NCBI GenBank assembly: GCA_946481605.1
Contig: CAMLPA010000054.1
Coordinates: 1 to 12,335 of the forward strand
Length of the DNA stretch: 12,335 bases
Source of the DNA: an uncultured Flavihumibacter sp.
GTDB lineage: Bacteria; Bacteroidota; Bacteroidia; Chitinophagales; Chitinophagaceae
Direction of reading: 5' to 3'
Shown here: piece by piece, positions 1 through 6,865 of the stretch
Layout: each line of letters starts with the position of its first letter
How positions within the stretch are numbered: the stretch's first letter is position 1
Made by a program: the position numbers and the translations under genes
The notes under the pieces: generated by a model
Database searches by the model: none
The model's input: the letters and a program-made list of their open reading frames with translations, nothing else
Told to the model about the DNA's origin: nothing

Positions 1-98
1 CGTTTGAAGGGACGCTGTTCCAGCGCCTTCACAATGTTCCGGCATACGTTCTCATCTTTCAGAAAATGTTGCCCCAGCGATTTTTTGAGTGTGTACAT
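1..98 (-). CDS. rsmA: 16S rRNA adenine dimethyltransferase RsmA/KsgA, N-terminal fragment
   Basis: Reading the minus strand from the ATG at 98-96 gives 32 residues beginning MYTLKKSLGQHFLKDEN, which match the RsmA/KsgA N-terminus. The GQHFL segment corresponds to the family's GQNFL motif at the start of the S-adenosylmethionine-binding region. RsmA dimethylates two adjacent adenosines near the 3' end of 16S rRNA during late 30S ribosome assembly in the cytoplasm. The gene runs off the left edge, so only about a tenth of a usual protein of roughly 260-270 residues is visible. It lies head to head with pdxA, with 64 nt between the two start codons. The identification rests on the N-terminal motif alone but is distinctive. 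Confidence 0.87.
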   Translation of the reverse strand, partial: MYTLKKSLGQHFLKDENVCRNIVKALEQRPFK

Positions 99-103
99 TC
101 CCG

Positions 104-111
104 CAAAAATA
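104..111 (-). promoter_or_regulatory. Possible -7 promoter element for rsmA
   Basis: On the minus strand this reads TATTTTTG, an exact fit to the Bacteroidota -7 consensus TAnnTTTG. It ends 5 nt before the rsmA start codon, which would make the transcript nearly leaderless. I found no matching TTTG at the usual 19-21 nt upstream, so the call rests on one element only. Confidence 0.33.
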
Positions 112-162
112 CAGGTAGTACGGCTTAATATCGTAATTTTATCGCTCAAACAACCAGGATTC

Positions 163-1257
163 ATGAGCAACGCACCTCAGTTTAAGCCGGTAATAGGCAT
201 CAGCATTGGCGATATCAACGGGATTGGAACGGAACTGGTGATCCGCACTTTTTCCGACAGCCGCATGCTCGACATCTGCACGCCTGTTATCTTCGCCAAC
301 AACAAGCTCATCAATTTCTACCGCAAAACCCTCCCCGATCTGAATTTCAGCTACCAGAGCTGCAAGGAAGACCGGCGCTTCAATCCCAAGCAGGTGAACG
401 TTTTCCATTGCTGGGAAGAAGACATCAACGTTACGCCCGGGCAACTTACGGAAACCGGTGGCACTTATGCCATCAAATCACTGGTAACTGCCACGCAGGC
501 GCTGAAAGAAGGCTGGATAGACGGGTTGGTAACCGCGCCGATCCACAAAAAGAATGTGCAGTCTGAAACCTTCCAACACAGCGGACATACCCCCTTCCTG
601 AAAGAAGCTTTCGAAGCGAAGGATGTACTCATGTTCATGACCGCCGAAAATATCCGGGTAGGCCTCGTGACAGAACACCTGCCCGTTGCCGAAGTGGCCA
701 AACACATCACGAAAGAAGCGATCATCAGCAAACTGCAGTTGATGCGCGATTCGCTGATCCGGGATTTTGGTATCGACAAACCCCGCATAGCAGTGCTGGG
801 ACTGAACCCCCACGCCGGAGACGAGGGCCTCATCGGCAACGAAGAGGAAACCATCATCAGGCCCGCGATCAAGGAAATGAAGCAGCACAATGCGCTGGTG
901 TTTGGGCCTTATCCTGCCGACGCATTCTTTGCCCGCGGTCAGCACGAACGTTTCGATGGCGTACTCGCCATGTACCACGACCAGGGCCTGATCCCCTTCA
1001 AATCACTCGCGATAGGTGAAGGCGTGAACTATACAGCAGGTTTGAAAGCCATTCGTACTTCTCCCGACCACGGCACCGCTTTCGATATCGCCGGTAAAAA
1101 TAAGGCAGATGCGTCCAGCTTTATTGCCGCGATCTTCGGTTGTGTGGACATCATCCGGCAGCGTTCGGAATACAAGGAGAACAGGAAGAACCCGTTGCGG
1201 AGGATTACTTCAGTCGTACTCGCCAACGCGGAAGATGAAAAGCTGGAGGAAGAATAG
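163..1257 (+). CDS. pdxA: 4-hydroxythreonine-4-phosphate dehydrogenase PdxA
   Basis: PdxA performs the NAD-dependent oxidation of 4-phosphohydroxy-L-threonine in the DXP-dependent pathway to pyridoxal 5'-phosphate (vitamin B6), in the cytoplasm. The protein has 364 residues. It shows the family motifs in order: GISIGDINGIG (12-22), TAPIHKKN (124-131), GHTPFLKEAF (141-150), TEHLP (170-174), LNPHAGDEG (214-222), MYHDQGLIPFK (270-280) and SPDHGTAFDIAGK (300-312). Candidate metal-binding histidines are H172, H217 and H272; the spacing of 45 and 55 residues equals that of the E. coli ligands H166, H211 and H266. The reading frame is open further upstream to position 4, but that part overlaps rsmA and looks unlike PdxA, so the ATG at 163 is preferred. 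The C-terminus is an acidic tail (EDEKLEEE). The gene is intact and converges with the LolA-like gene downstream. Confidence 0.97.
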   Translation: MSNAPQFKPVIGISIGDINGIGTELVIRTFSDSRMLDICTPVIFANNKLINFYRKTLPDLNFSYQSCKEDRRFNPKQVNVFHCWEEDINVTPGQLTETGGTYAIKSLVTATQALKEGWIDGLVTAPIHKKNVQSETFQHSGHTPFLKEAFEAKDVLMFMTAENIRVGLVTEHLPVAEVAKHITKEAIISKLQLMRDSLIRDFGIDKPRIAVLGLNPHAGDEGLIGNEEETIIRPAIKEMKQHNALVFGPYPADAFFARGQHERFDGVLAMYHDQGLIPFKSLAIGEGVNYTAGLKAIRTSPDHGTAFDIAGKNKADASSFIAAIFGCVDIIRQRSEYKENRKNPLRRITSVVLANAEDEKLEEE

Positions 1258-1267
1258 CCAGTTTTCA

Positions 1268-1330
1268 GCAAATTCCGCACTTATTTTCAGCGCATTCCAC
1301 ACGCTTATCATCGCATTCCGTACTTACTTG
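1268..1330. repeat. Three degenerate tandem copies of a ~21-bp unit
   Basis: The gap between the convergent pdxA and LolA-like genes holds three related segments: GCAAATTCCGCACTTATTTT from 1268, GCGCATTCCACACGCTTATC from 1290, and TCGCATTCCGTACTTACTTG from 1311. All share an ATTCC-rYAC core followed by cTTA, with a period of 21-22 bp. The third copy runs into the 3' end of the LolA-like gene and carries its stop codon. No clear terminator hairpin was seen here. The repeat could be chance. Confidence 0.4.
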
Positions 1331-2019
1331 AATACGGCATCACTTACCCCTTTGTTGATGGTGTAATTGGCGTAAGTGATCTCTACTTTCCCTTTCTGCT
1401 CACCATTCGTGGCAGCGGTATTCTTTTTTGGTGCCCCCGTTTCATACTCCATCGCCACGCCTTTCGGCAGTTTGAAATCCTTGGTGCTGAATGAAAAGGT
1501 CACTTTATCGGGCAGGCCCCAGGAGGCATACTTACCATAGTTGAGCTCCATTTCATAGGTGCCGTTCTGCTTGGTAGTGGTAACGGCTTTCCTGATCAGC
1601 AGGTTCTTTTCATCGATATAGAGGGTGGAAAGTGCGACATCTGACTGTTCGGCCAGCGGCAACATCTTCACGATAGATACCGGCATACCGCCCACAGTTC
1701 CTTTACCTGCCGGCACCGCAGCAAAGTTCTCCCCTACCAGCAATGATCCGATATTGATACTCACACCTCCCTTCGGCAGCACCGAAATGCCATCCTTCTT
1801 CTTTATTTTAAACTTATCCGGATTCTTGAAGAACACCTGCACATCAGATTCCGGAATCTTTATAAAACTTACATCCGTCTTCAGTTTCCCGGAAGCCGTA
1901 TAATCCTTCACCTTATCCAGTTTTGCCTTCACTTTAGACACCAACGCCATGGCATCCTGGGCGAAAGCAGTCGCCGTTCCCGCGAAGAACAGCACTAATA
2001 ATAACGCAAACCTGTTCAT
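1324..2019 (-). CDS. Secreted LolA-like protein (outer-membrane lipoprotein carrier fold, tentative)
   Basis: This 231-residue protein begins with a clear signal peptide, MNRFALLLVLFFAGTATAFA (1-20), with likely cleavage before QDAM and no lipobox cysteine, so it should be a soluble periplasmic protein. The mature N-terminus has an amphipathic helix (LVSKVKAKLDKVKDY) followed by beta-rich sequence with KNPDKFKIKK near residues 66-75. This resembles the LolA/LolB fold and the 'outer membrane lipoprotein-sorting protein' group, in which a half-barrel binds acyl chains. The later part includes STLYIDEKNLLIRKA, consistent with the same beta sheet. The glycine-rich VPAGKGTVGGMPVS stretch and a Lys/Asn/Thr-rich insertion near GAPKKNTAATNGEQ are not typical of classical LolA. 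It stands alone on the minus strand, with no neighbouring Lol genes. The substrate is unknown, and the fold assignment is by pattern only. Confidence 0.62.
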   Translation of the reverse strand: MNRFALLLVLFFAGTATAFAQDAMALVSKVKAKLDKVKDYTASGKLKTDVSFIKIPESDVQVFFKNPDKFKIKKKDGISVLPKGGVSINIGSLLVGENFAAVPAGKGTVGGMPVSIVKMLPLAEQSDVALSTLYIDEKNLLIRKAVTTTKQNGTYEMELNYGKYASWGLPDKVTFSFSTKDFKLPKGVAMEYETGAPKKNTAATNGEQKGKVEITYANYTINKGVSDAVFK

Positions 2020-2223
2020 AGTCGCAATTTTTCAGCATTCATAACAAGCCATGTACGCAAATGTTGCCTTTAGCATTATAAAGCCTTCGTGAATGATCAC
2101 ACCCTCACAAAAACAAGTTTTCTTGGGTACACATTCAAGCCCAACCAACCGGCATTCTCCGGTGGACATGGTCGCGGATGGCTTCAATCCATTACTTCAA
2201 CATGCAACAGATGACCTTCTCCG

Positions 2224-3153
2224 CTACAGGAACGCATCTGATTCCCTATAAGCCTTTATCAGCACCTGTTCCCCTTCTTTTCCGGGCAGCGAATTCCCGT
2301 GTTCCATACCTACTACAAATGATCTTCCCTCTTTTTTACTCCGCTCGTAAATGTATTTGAACACATTCTTGTAATTGATCTCACCCGTAGTAGGTTCTTT
2401 TCTTCCGGGGTTATCGCCAACCTGGAAATAGTCGATCTCGTTCCAGGTGAGCCCTATATTATGGATGAGGTTACCTTCATTCTTCTGTAGATGATAGGCA
2501 TCGTATAATATCTTGCAGGATTTGCTGCCTACGGCACGGCATATTTCATAAGTCTGTTCGGAAGTACGCAGGAACAGGTTGGGAGAATCACTCAATGGTT
2601 CCAATACCATTACCAGACCGTGTGGTTCAAATATTTCTGCCCCCCTTTTCAATGCGTCTATCACATGCCCTGTTTGCACACCCAGCGGGAGGTTTCTTTC
2701 AAAATCGCCCGGCACTACGGTCATCCATTTTGCGTTTACCCGTTTCGCTACGTCCACTGCTCTTTTACAACCATTCAGGAAAATATCCAGGTGTTCCTTT
2801 TTCCCTGCAGCCAGTGTGTTGGCACCGTTTCCACCTTTATCCACCACGAAAACCCCCATCCGCATGTTCAGCCTGGCCAGCAGTTCACCAATACGGGTTT
2901 GCATGGCTGTATCGCGGCCCATCATACCATTGTCTTCAATGGAACGAAAACCCTGGTCGTGCATGAACCTGATCTGTTCCAGAAAATCATCCCCGGCGCT
3001 GTTCCTGAACATGCCCGCGTGCGGTGCATAATCCAGGTTAAATGGCTTTGCCGCCAATTGTTCTTTTGACGATCCTGTTGCCAGGGCCGCTGTACCGGTT
3101 AAAAGTGATGCACCCGCCAACGCGGTGCCGGAAAGAAATTTTCTTCTTTGCAT
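2224..3153 (-). CDS. Tat-exported hydroxypyruvate isomerase-like TIM-barrel protein
   Basis: This 309-residue protein is a xylose isomerase-like TIM barrel of the hydroxypyruvate isomerase (Hyi) group. The N-terminus MQRRKFLSGTALAGASLLTG carries a twin-arginine motif (RRKFL) and a weakly hydrophobic Ala-rich stretch ending near ALA (25), so Tat export is predicted. Family motifs are VLEPLSDSPNLF (183-194), YDAYHLQKNEGNL (217-229), QVGDNPGRKEPTTGEINY (244-261) and GMEHG (282-286). E185, D218, Q244 and E284 sit where the family places its divalent-metal ligands. Known members interconvert hydroxypyruvate and tartronate semialdehyde, but exported relatives in Bacteroidota are annotated only as sugar isomerases/epimerases, so the substrate is unknown. 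It is divergent from the FGE-like/Gfo-Idh pair and may share control with it through the long AT-rich gap. Confidence 0.85.
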   Translation of the reverse strand: MQRRKFLSGTALAGASLLTGTAALATGSSKEQLAAKPFNLDYAPHAGMFRNSAGDDFLEQIRFMHDQGFRSIEDNGMMGRDTAMQTRIGELLARLNMRMGVFVVDKGGNGANTLAAGKKEHLDIFLNGCKRAVDVAKRVNAKWMTVVPGDFERNLPLGVQTGHVIDALKRGAEIFEPHGLVMVLEPLSDSPNLFLRTSEQTYEICRAVGSKSCKILYDAYHLQKNEGNLIHNIGLTWNEIDYFQVGDNPGRKEPTTGEINYKNVFKYIYERSKKEGRSFVVGMEHGNSLPGKEGEQVLIKAYRESDAFL

Positions 3154-3532
3154 AACAGATGGAATTGTGGTTCAATTTATAGAGAAAGTCGCACTCAAAT
3201 GACAGGTGCGTGAAAAAACATTCAATGCTCCGTTTTTTTCCCGGCCACTTATCGGTGAAACAACCGTTTGCGGAAATGTATTTAATACTAACACATATCT
3301 CTAAACGAAATTTACTTTGTACATTTTGTATTTATCTGATGCTGTTGGGCCTTCTGATTTTTTTGAGAGAAATTTAACACAAACGTTCGCATTGCCGATT
3401 TGATAGGGAAGATGTCTTTCAGATAAAAGAACAAACTCAATCAATGCCAATAATATAATAAACTAGCAATCAGCTTATTAGTGATTTTCTAAATTATTGT
3501 TTATTCTTTCAAAATCTGTTGAGGAGCAACAA

Positions 3533-3539
3533 AAGGAGG
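3533..3539 (+). promoter_or_regulatory. Unusually strong Shine-Dalgarno sequence AAGGAGG
   Basis: AAGGAGG lies 6 nt before the ATG at 3546, which is the optimal spacing for pairing with the 16S rRNA 3' end. Bacteroidota genes generally lack such sites and use A-rich leaders; the next gene pair follows that habit. Strong sites in this phylum are known mainly from a few regulated genes such as rpsU in Flavobacteriia. Its presence marks the following mini-ORF as possibly translated. Confidence 0.6.
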
Positions 3540-3545
3540 TTATAA

Positions 3546-3617
3546 ATGGTTAAAATAGCACCATCCTTCGCCATTATTATTCCCTTCGCTTGGCGTAACT
3601 TCCCGTTCAGTTTTTAA
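3546..3617 (+). CDS. Possible 23-residue leader peptide before the FGE-like gene
   Basis: ATG at 3546 opens 23 codons ending at TAA 3615-3617, only 4 nt before the ATG of the FGE-like gene (3622). The peptide begins MVKIAPSFAIIIPFAWRN and is hydrophobic with three consecutive Ile codons and five Phe. The evidence for translation is the AAGGAGG six nucleotides upstream. The tight spacing to the next start would allow termination-reinitiation coupling or attenuation by a leader peptide. I recognise no homologue, and an ORF of this length can arise by chance; the case depends on the ribosome-binding site and position. Confidence 0.4.
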   Translation: MVKIAPSFAIIIPFAWRNFPFSF

Positions 3618-3621
3618 AAAT

Positions 3622-4560
3622 ATGCAAGCCATCACCAGGATCATAGCGTTTGCCCTATCAGGCTCCGTTTCACTTATTGCACAGGCATCGCCTGTTGACA
3701 CAGGATTTCACAAGTTCAGTCAGCCCGTTCCGGGCGCCACATTCAGTTTCGATATGGTAGCTGTTCCCGGCGGGAAAGTTCAGTTGAAAACTGCTGATGG
3801 CAAAGGAAAAGAAGTTGCGCTGTCTCCATTCTGGATGAGCGCCCACGAAGTAACTTATGACGCTTTCGATGTTTTTTACAAAGATGAGAGCATCAGCCAG
3901 AACATTAAGGTGGACGCGATTACCAGGCCTAGCCCGCAGTATATTGATTTCAGCCAGGGCATGGGCAAGCAGGGTGGCTTTCCTGTAAACAGTCTTTCGC
4001 ATACCGGGGCATTGATGTATTGCCGCTGGCTCTACGAAAAAACGGGTATTTTCTACCGGCTTCCCACAGAGGCTGAATGGGAGTATGCCTGTCGTGCAGG
4101 TGCGAAAACTGCTTATCCCTTTGGAAATGATACAGCGCAACTGGGTACCTACGCCTGGTACAATGGCAACAGCGGCGGCGTTTACCACAAAGTAGGTGAA
4201 AAGAAACCCAATGCATGGGGATTGTATGATATGCTTGGCAACGTGGGAGAATGGGTGCTGGACCAGTATGTTCCCGACTATGCGTCTGCCATCGCCAGCA
4301 ATGCGGACCCGGTGATTCCGCATAGTTCAAGGTATCCCAAACCTTTGCGTGGCGGGCATTACCTGAGCACGGCGCAGAACGCTTCGGCTTCCGCCAGAAT
4401 GCCTTCCGAAGCCACCTGGAACCGTCGCGACCCACAGATACCGAAGAGCATCTGGTGGATGACGGATGCCCCATTTGCAGGTTTCCGGCTGGTGCGGCCC
4501 TTAAAGCAGCCTTCCCATGAAGCAATTATCGAATTCTTCGATCAATACATCACACGTTGA
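3622..4560 (+). CDS. Secreted SUMF1/FGE-like protein lacking catalytic cysteines
   Basis: This 312-residue protein has a signal peptide (1-22, ending IAQA before SP) and a formylglycine-generating enzyme (SUMF1/FGE-sulfatase) domain over most of its length. Motifs are VPGGKVQLKT (48-57), WMSAHEVTYDAFDVF (71-85), FPVNSLSHTGALMYCRWL (120-137), YRLPTEAEWEYACRAG (145-160), WGLYDMLGNVGEW (199-211), PLRGGHYL (241-248) and APFAGFRLVRP (283-293). True FGEs have RGGSFLC followed by a second Cys five residues on, which together bind copper; here these positions are S249 and A254. Formylglycine synthesis is therefore unlikely, and the domain may be a binding module or act in another reaction, as in other FGE-fold proteins. 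No lipobox is present, unlike the T9SS proteins GldJ/GldK that share this fold. The next gene, Gfo/Idh, starts 31 nt after the stop, so they are probably co-transcribed. Confidence 0.86.
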   Translation: MQAITRIIAFALSGSVSLIAQASPVDTGFHKFSQPVPGATFSFDMVAVPGGKVQLKTADGKGKEVALSPFWMSAHEVTYDAFDVFYKDESISQNIKVDAITRPSPQYIDFSQGMGKQGGFPVNSLSHTGALMYCRWLYEKTGIFYRLPTEAEWEYACRAGAKTAYPFGNDTAQLGTYAWYNGNSGGVYHKVGEKKPNAWGLYDMLGNVGEWVLDQYVPDYASAIASNADPVIPHSSRYPKPLRGGHYLSTAQNASASARMPSEATWNRRDPQIPKSIWWMTDAPFAGFRLVRPLKQPSHEAIIEFFDQYITR

Positions 4561-4591
4561 TTGCCATTTTGAAAAAATACAAAACACAACC

Positions 4592-5941
4592 ATGAGCAAC
4601 CATTCCACCAGGAGAGACTTCGTAAGATCCACCTCCTTACTCGCAGGCGGTGTGCTGGCCGCACCACTGCTGTCTAAAGCAAACTATTTTTCCGGAGCCG
4701 ATGATACCATTAAAGTAGCCGTGGTAGGTTGCGGCGGAAGGGGCACCGGCGCCGCTATGCAGGCGATACTTACCAAAGAGAAGGTGAAGATTGTGGCCCT
4801 GGCCGATGCGTTCCGCGACCGGCTGGATGGTTGCTACAGAAGTCTCACGGCAGAAGACATGAGTGATGTAACCGGCAAACCAGGCAACCTCAAACACAAA
4901 GTGGATGTGCCTGAAGAAAGAAAGTTCACCGGCTTCGATGCCTATAAAAAAGCCATTGCCCTGGCCGATGTGGTGATTCTCGCCACACCGCCGGGCTTCC
5001 GCCCCCTTCATTTTGAAGAAGCCGTCCGGATGGGTAAACATGTGTTCATGGAAAAACCCGTGGCCACCGATCCTGCCGGCGTACAGAAAGTACTGGACGC
5101 AGCCGCCATCGCCAAGCAGAAAAAACTGAACGTGGTAGTGGGCCTGCAACGCCGCTACCAGAATTCTTACCTGGAACTGTATAAGAAAAAGGACCTGATT
5201 GGTGACATCACCTCCGCACAGGCCTGGTGGAATGGCGATGGTGTATGGGTAAACGCCCGAAAACCCAATCAAACAGAAATGGAATACCAGGTGCGCAACT
5301 GGTACTATTTCGTATGGCTTTGCGGCGACCATATCGCAGAACAACACATCCACAATATTGACGCGGTAAACTGGTTCAAAGGCGCTTTCCCCGTTAAAGC
5401 AACGGGCATGGGTGGCCGCCAGGTGAGAAAAGGAAAAGACCACGGAGAAATTTTCGACCACCATTACGTGGAATTTGAATACCCAGATGGCTCCATCCTG
5501 AACAGCCAATGCCGCCACTGGCCCAAAACACCGGGCAAAGTGGATGAACTCCTGGTGGGTACCAAAGGCAAGATCATGTGTGGAAGAGCCGCCATCACCG
5601 ACCTGAAAGGCAATCCACTGTTCCAGTTCGACCGTCAGAAAGAGAACAACCCTTACCAGGCGGAACACGATGTATTGTTCGCCGCTATCGCCAAGGGTGA
5701 ATACAAGTTCTCCGATGCGGAACACGCCGCACACAGCACCCTCTCTTCCATCATCGGAAGAATGGCCACCTACAGCGGGCAAGTAATCAGTGCCGATAAA
5801 GCGCTGGCTTCCGGATTAAGTCTGCAGCCCGCTGTGTATGCATGGGATGCAAAACCACCTGTGCTGCCCGATGCGGATGGCAATTACGCGATCGCCACAC
5901 CAGGCGTTACCAAATACTTTGAAGGCATGGCCGCGAGGTAG
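4592..5941 (+). CDS. Tat-exported Gfo/Idh/MocA family oxidoreductase
   Basis: This 449-residue protein belongs to the Gfo/Idh/MocA family of NAD(P)-dependent sugar and polyol dehydrogenases. The N-terminus has a twin-arginine motif (TRRDFVRS, 6-13) followed by SLLAGGVLAAPLLSKA, predicting Tat export folded with cofactor, as for Zymomonas glucose-fructose oxidoreductase. The Rossmann dinucleotide-binding segment is KVAVVGCGGRG (41-51), the family EKP motif is at 154-156, and CGDHIAEQHIHNIDAVNW (244-261) is a probable active-site helix with H247, H254 and D257. The C-terminal domain contains HHYVEFEYPDGS (290-301). An upstream in-frame ATG at 4517 would overlap the FGE-like gene and displace the Tat signal; the ATG at 4592, preceded by an A-rich leader, fits better. 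Exported members of this kind in Bacteroidota are linked to 3-keto sugar chemistry or glycoside processing, but the substrate cannot be read from the sequence. Confidence 0.94.
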   Translation: MSNHSTRRDFVRSTSLLAGGVLAAPLLSKANYFSGADDTIKVAVVGCGGRGTGAAMQAILTKEKVKIVALADAFRDRLDGCYRSLTAEDMSDVTGKPGNLKHKVDVPEERKFTGFDAYKKAIALADVVILATPPGFRPLHFEEAVRMGKHVFMEKPVATDPAGVQKVLDAAAIAKQKKLNVVVGLQRRYQNSYLELYKKKDLIGDITSAQAWWNGDGVWVNARKPNQTEMEYQVRNWYYFVWLCGDHIAEQHIHNIDAVNWFKGAFPVKATGMGGRQVRKGKDHGEIFDHHYVEFEYPDGSILNSQCRHWPKTPGKVDELLVGTKGKIMCGRAAITDLKGNPLFQFDRQKENNPYQAEHDVLFAAIAKGEYKFSDAEHAAHSTLSSIIGRMATYSGQVISADKALASGLSLQPAVYAWDAKPPVLPDADGNYAIATPGVTKYFEGMAAR

Positions 5942-5961
5942 TTCTCGCATAGCAAGTTTTA

Positions 5962-6027
5962 CGTTGCGTTGTAGCGTTGCGGGAGATTATCTTTTTCTCG
6001 CAACGGCGCTACGACGCAACGCTTTTT
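5962..6027 (+). terminator. Long imperfect hairpin with T-run between convergent genes
   Basis: The arm GTTGCGTTGTAGC (5963-5975) pairs with GCTACGACGCAAC (6008-6020), with one G-T wobble, and GTTGCGGGAG (5976-5985) pairs with CTCGCAAC (5997-6004) with a few unpaired bases. The loop is ATTATCTTTTT-like, and the T-run 6023-6027 follows directly. It can end the Gfo/Idh transcript. The T-run overlaps the stop codon of the ABC permease on the other strand. The arms are themselves built of repeated GCGTTG units, which suggests a palindromic repeat element reused as a terminator. Confidence 0.72.
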
Positions 6028-6865
6028 AGGAGAGAATATCTTTTCTTCTGAAAATGTAAACAGTCGCGCTGAACAAAAGCACAATGTGCAGCAGCAACAC
6101 CCCTGCGGAACGCAATACTGCGGGATAATGCACCGGGTCATCAAAGAAACCCTTCCAGCCGAGCATGTGTGTGGTAAAAAGATAAGGCCGTAGTGCCGTA
6201 AAAATGGGGATATCCAGCGAACTTAGAATCGTGCACACAATGATGATGCTCATGGTGGCCACGATGGGTCCGATGGAATTCTCTGCGAACAACGACAGGA
6301 AAAAAGCCAGCGAAGCCACCATACTCATGGCGATGGCCGCGAAGCCGAAGGCCGCCATATAACGCCAAAGGATATCCGCCTTTTCCAGGATAATAGCCTG
6401 GTCGCTTTTCAGGTTAAGCAGATCACCCGTACCAAAAACAAGAATAGGTACCACGAGCGCCAGCAGCGCCATCCATACGAGCAATAGGATCGTGTACACC
6501 AGCGTGGCGGCGAATTTCCCCATCAGCAACTGCGTTCTGCTTACAGGTTTTGTGAGCAACAAGCGCAGCGTTCCCATATTGGCTTCTCCCGCGATCATAT
6601 CTCCCGCCACCAATGCGATGAGCAGTGGGACATGTACGAGTAATGCCTGCAAAATGATAAAACAGATCAGGTAACCATTCAATACTTTCCCATCAATATC
6701 GAAGGAAGCGGTAAGTGATTGCAGCGCGAACCCGATGTAATTCTTCCCGTCCACATAAAAAGCGAGCAACACGAGAAAGATGATCGCCGCAATCGCGGCG
6801 AAACTGATGTAAGTGCGGGGTCTCCTGAATATTTTGAACAACTCAAGTTGTAATATCTGCCACAT
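6026..6865 (-). CDS. ABC-2 type transporter permease
   Basis: This 279-residue integral membrane protein has about six hydrophobic segments (roughly 19-38, 63-87, 114-146, 168-192, 198-216 and 252-272). The cytosolic coupling region GDMIAGEANMGTLRLLLTKP (88-107), followed by VSRTQLLMGK, is the hallmark ABC-2 permease motif, equivalent to the E-GTL-LLL-PVSR of the family. The start ATG at 6865 was chosen because MWQILQLELFKIFRRPRTYI is the usual short amphipathic N-terminus. The frame stays open upstream to 6961, but that stretch lies inside the ATPase gene. With the chosen start it overlaps the ATPase gene by 23 nt, so the two are translationally linked and should form one exporter. The substrate is unknown; close family members handle antibiotics, Na+ or lipids, or serve gliding motility. 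Confidence 0.93.
   Translation of the reverse strand: MWQILQLELFKIFRRPRTYISFAAIAAIIFLVLLAFYVDGKNYIGFALQSLTASFDIDGKVLNGYLICFIILQALLVHVPLLIALVAGDMIAGEANMGTLRLLLTKPVSRTQLLMGKFAATLVYTILLLVWMALLALVVPILVFGTGDLLNLKSDQAIILEKADILWRYMAAFGFAAIAMSMVASLAFFLSLFAENSIGPIVATMSIIIVCTILSSLDIPIFTALRPYLFTTHMLGWKGFFDDPVHYPAVLRSAGVLLLHIVLLFSATVYIFRRKDILS

Larger units (their letters stand above)
3154..3621. other. 468-nt AT-rich divergent intergenic region
   Basis: This gap separates the start of the TIM-barrel gene (minus) from the FGE-like gene (plus). From about 3280 to 3535 it is visibly much richer in A and T than the flanking genes, with stretches such as CAATAATATAATAAACTAGC near 3449. No exact TTTG-n19-21-TAnnTTTG promoter was found in either direction; partial TAnnTTT-like matches occur near 3311-3330. 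A short inverted repeat, TAATAA/TTATTA, flanks 3456-3481. The right end holds a mini-ORF with a strong Shine-Dalgarno sequence, listed separately. Otherwise I see no gene; the region probably carries the promoters of both divergent units. Confidence 0.6.

Noticed and set aside
4..162. N-terminal extension of pdxA from TTG at position 4
   Set aside because: It overlaps rsmA on the other strand, shows no PdxA similarity, and the ATG at 163 gives a normal-length family protein.
2114..2164. Short inverted repeats (CAAGTTTTCTTG and ACCGGCATTCTCCGGT) as a terminator of the TIM-barrel gene
   Set aside because: Stems are only 4-5 bp and no T-run follows in the minus direction.
3670..4323. 217-codon open frame on the minus strand
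   Set aside because: It is antisense to the FGE-like gene, which has clear family motifs.
3622..4560. GldJ/GldK gliding-motility lipoprotein, which shares the FGE fold
   Set aside because: There is no lipobox cysteine and no neighbouring gld genes; the Gfo/Idh context points elsewhere.
4637..5782. Long open frame of 381 codons on the minus strand
   Set aside because: It is opposite the Gfo/Idh gene, His/Phe/Gly-rich in the manner of an antisense shadow, and lacks any recognisable domain.
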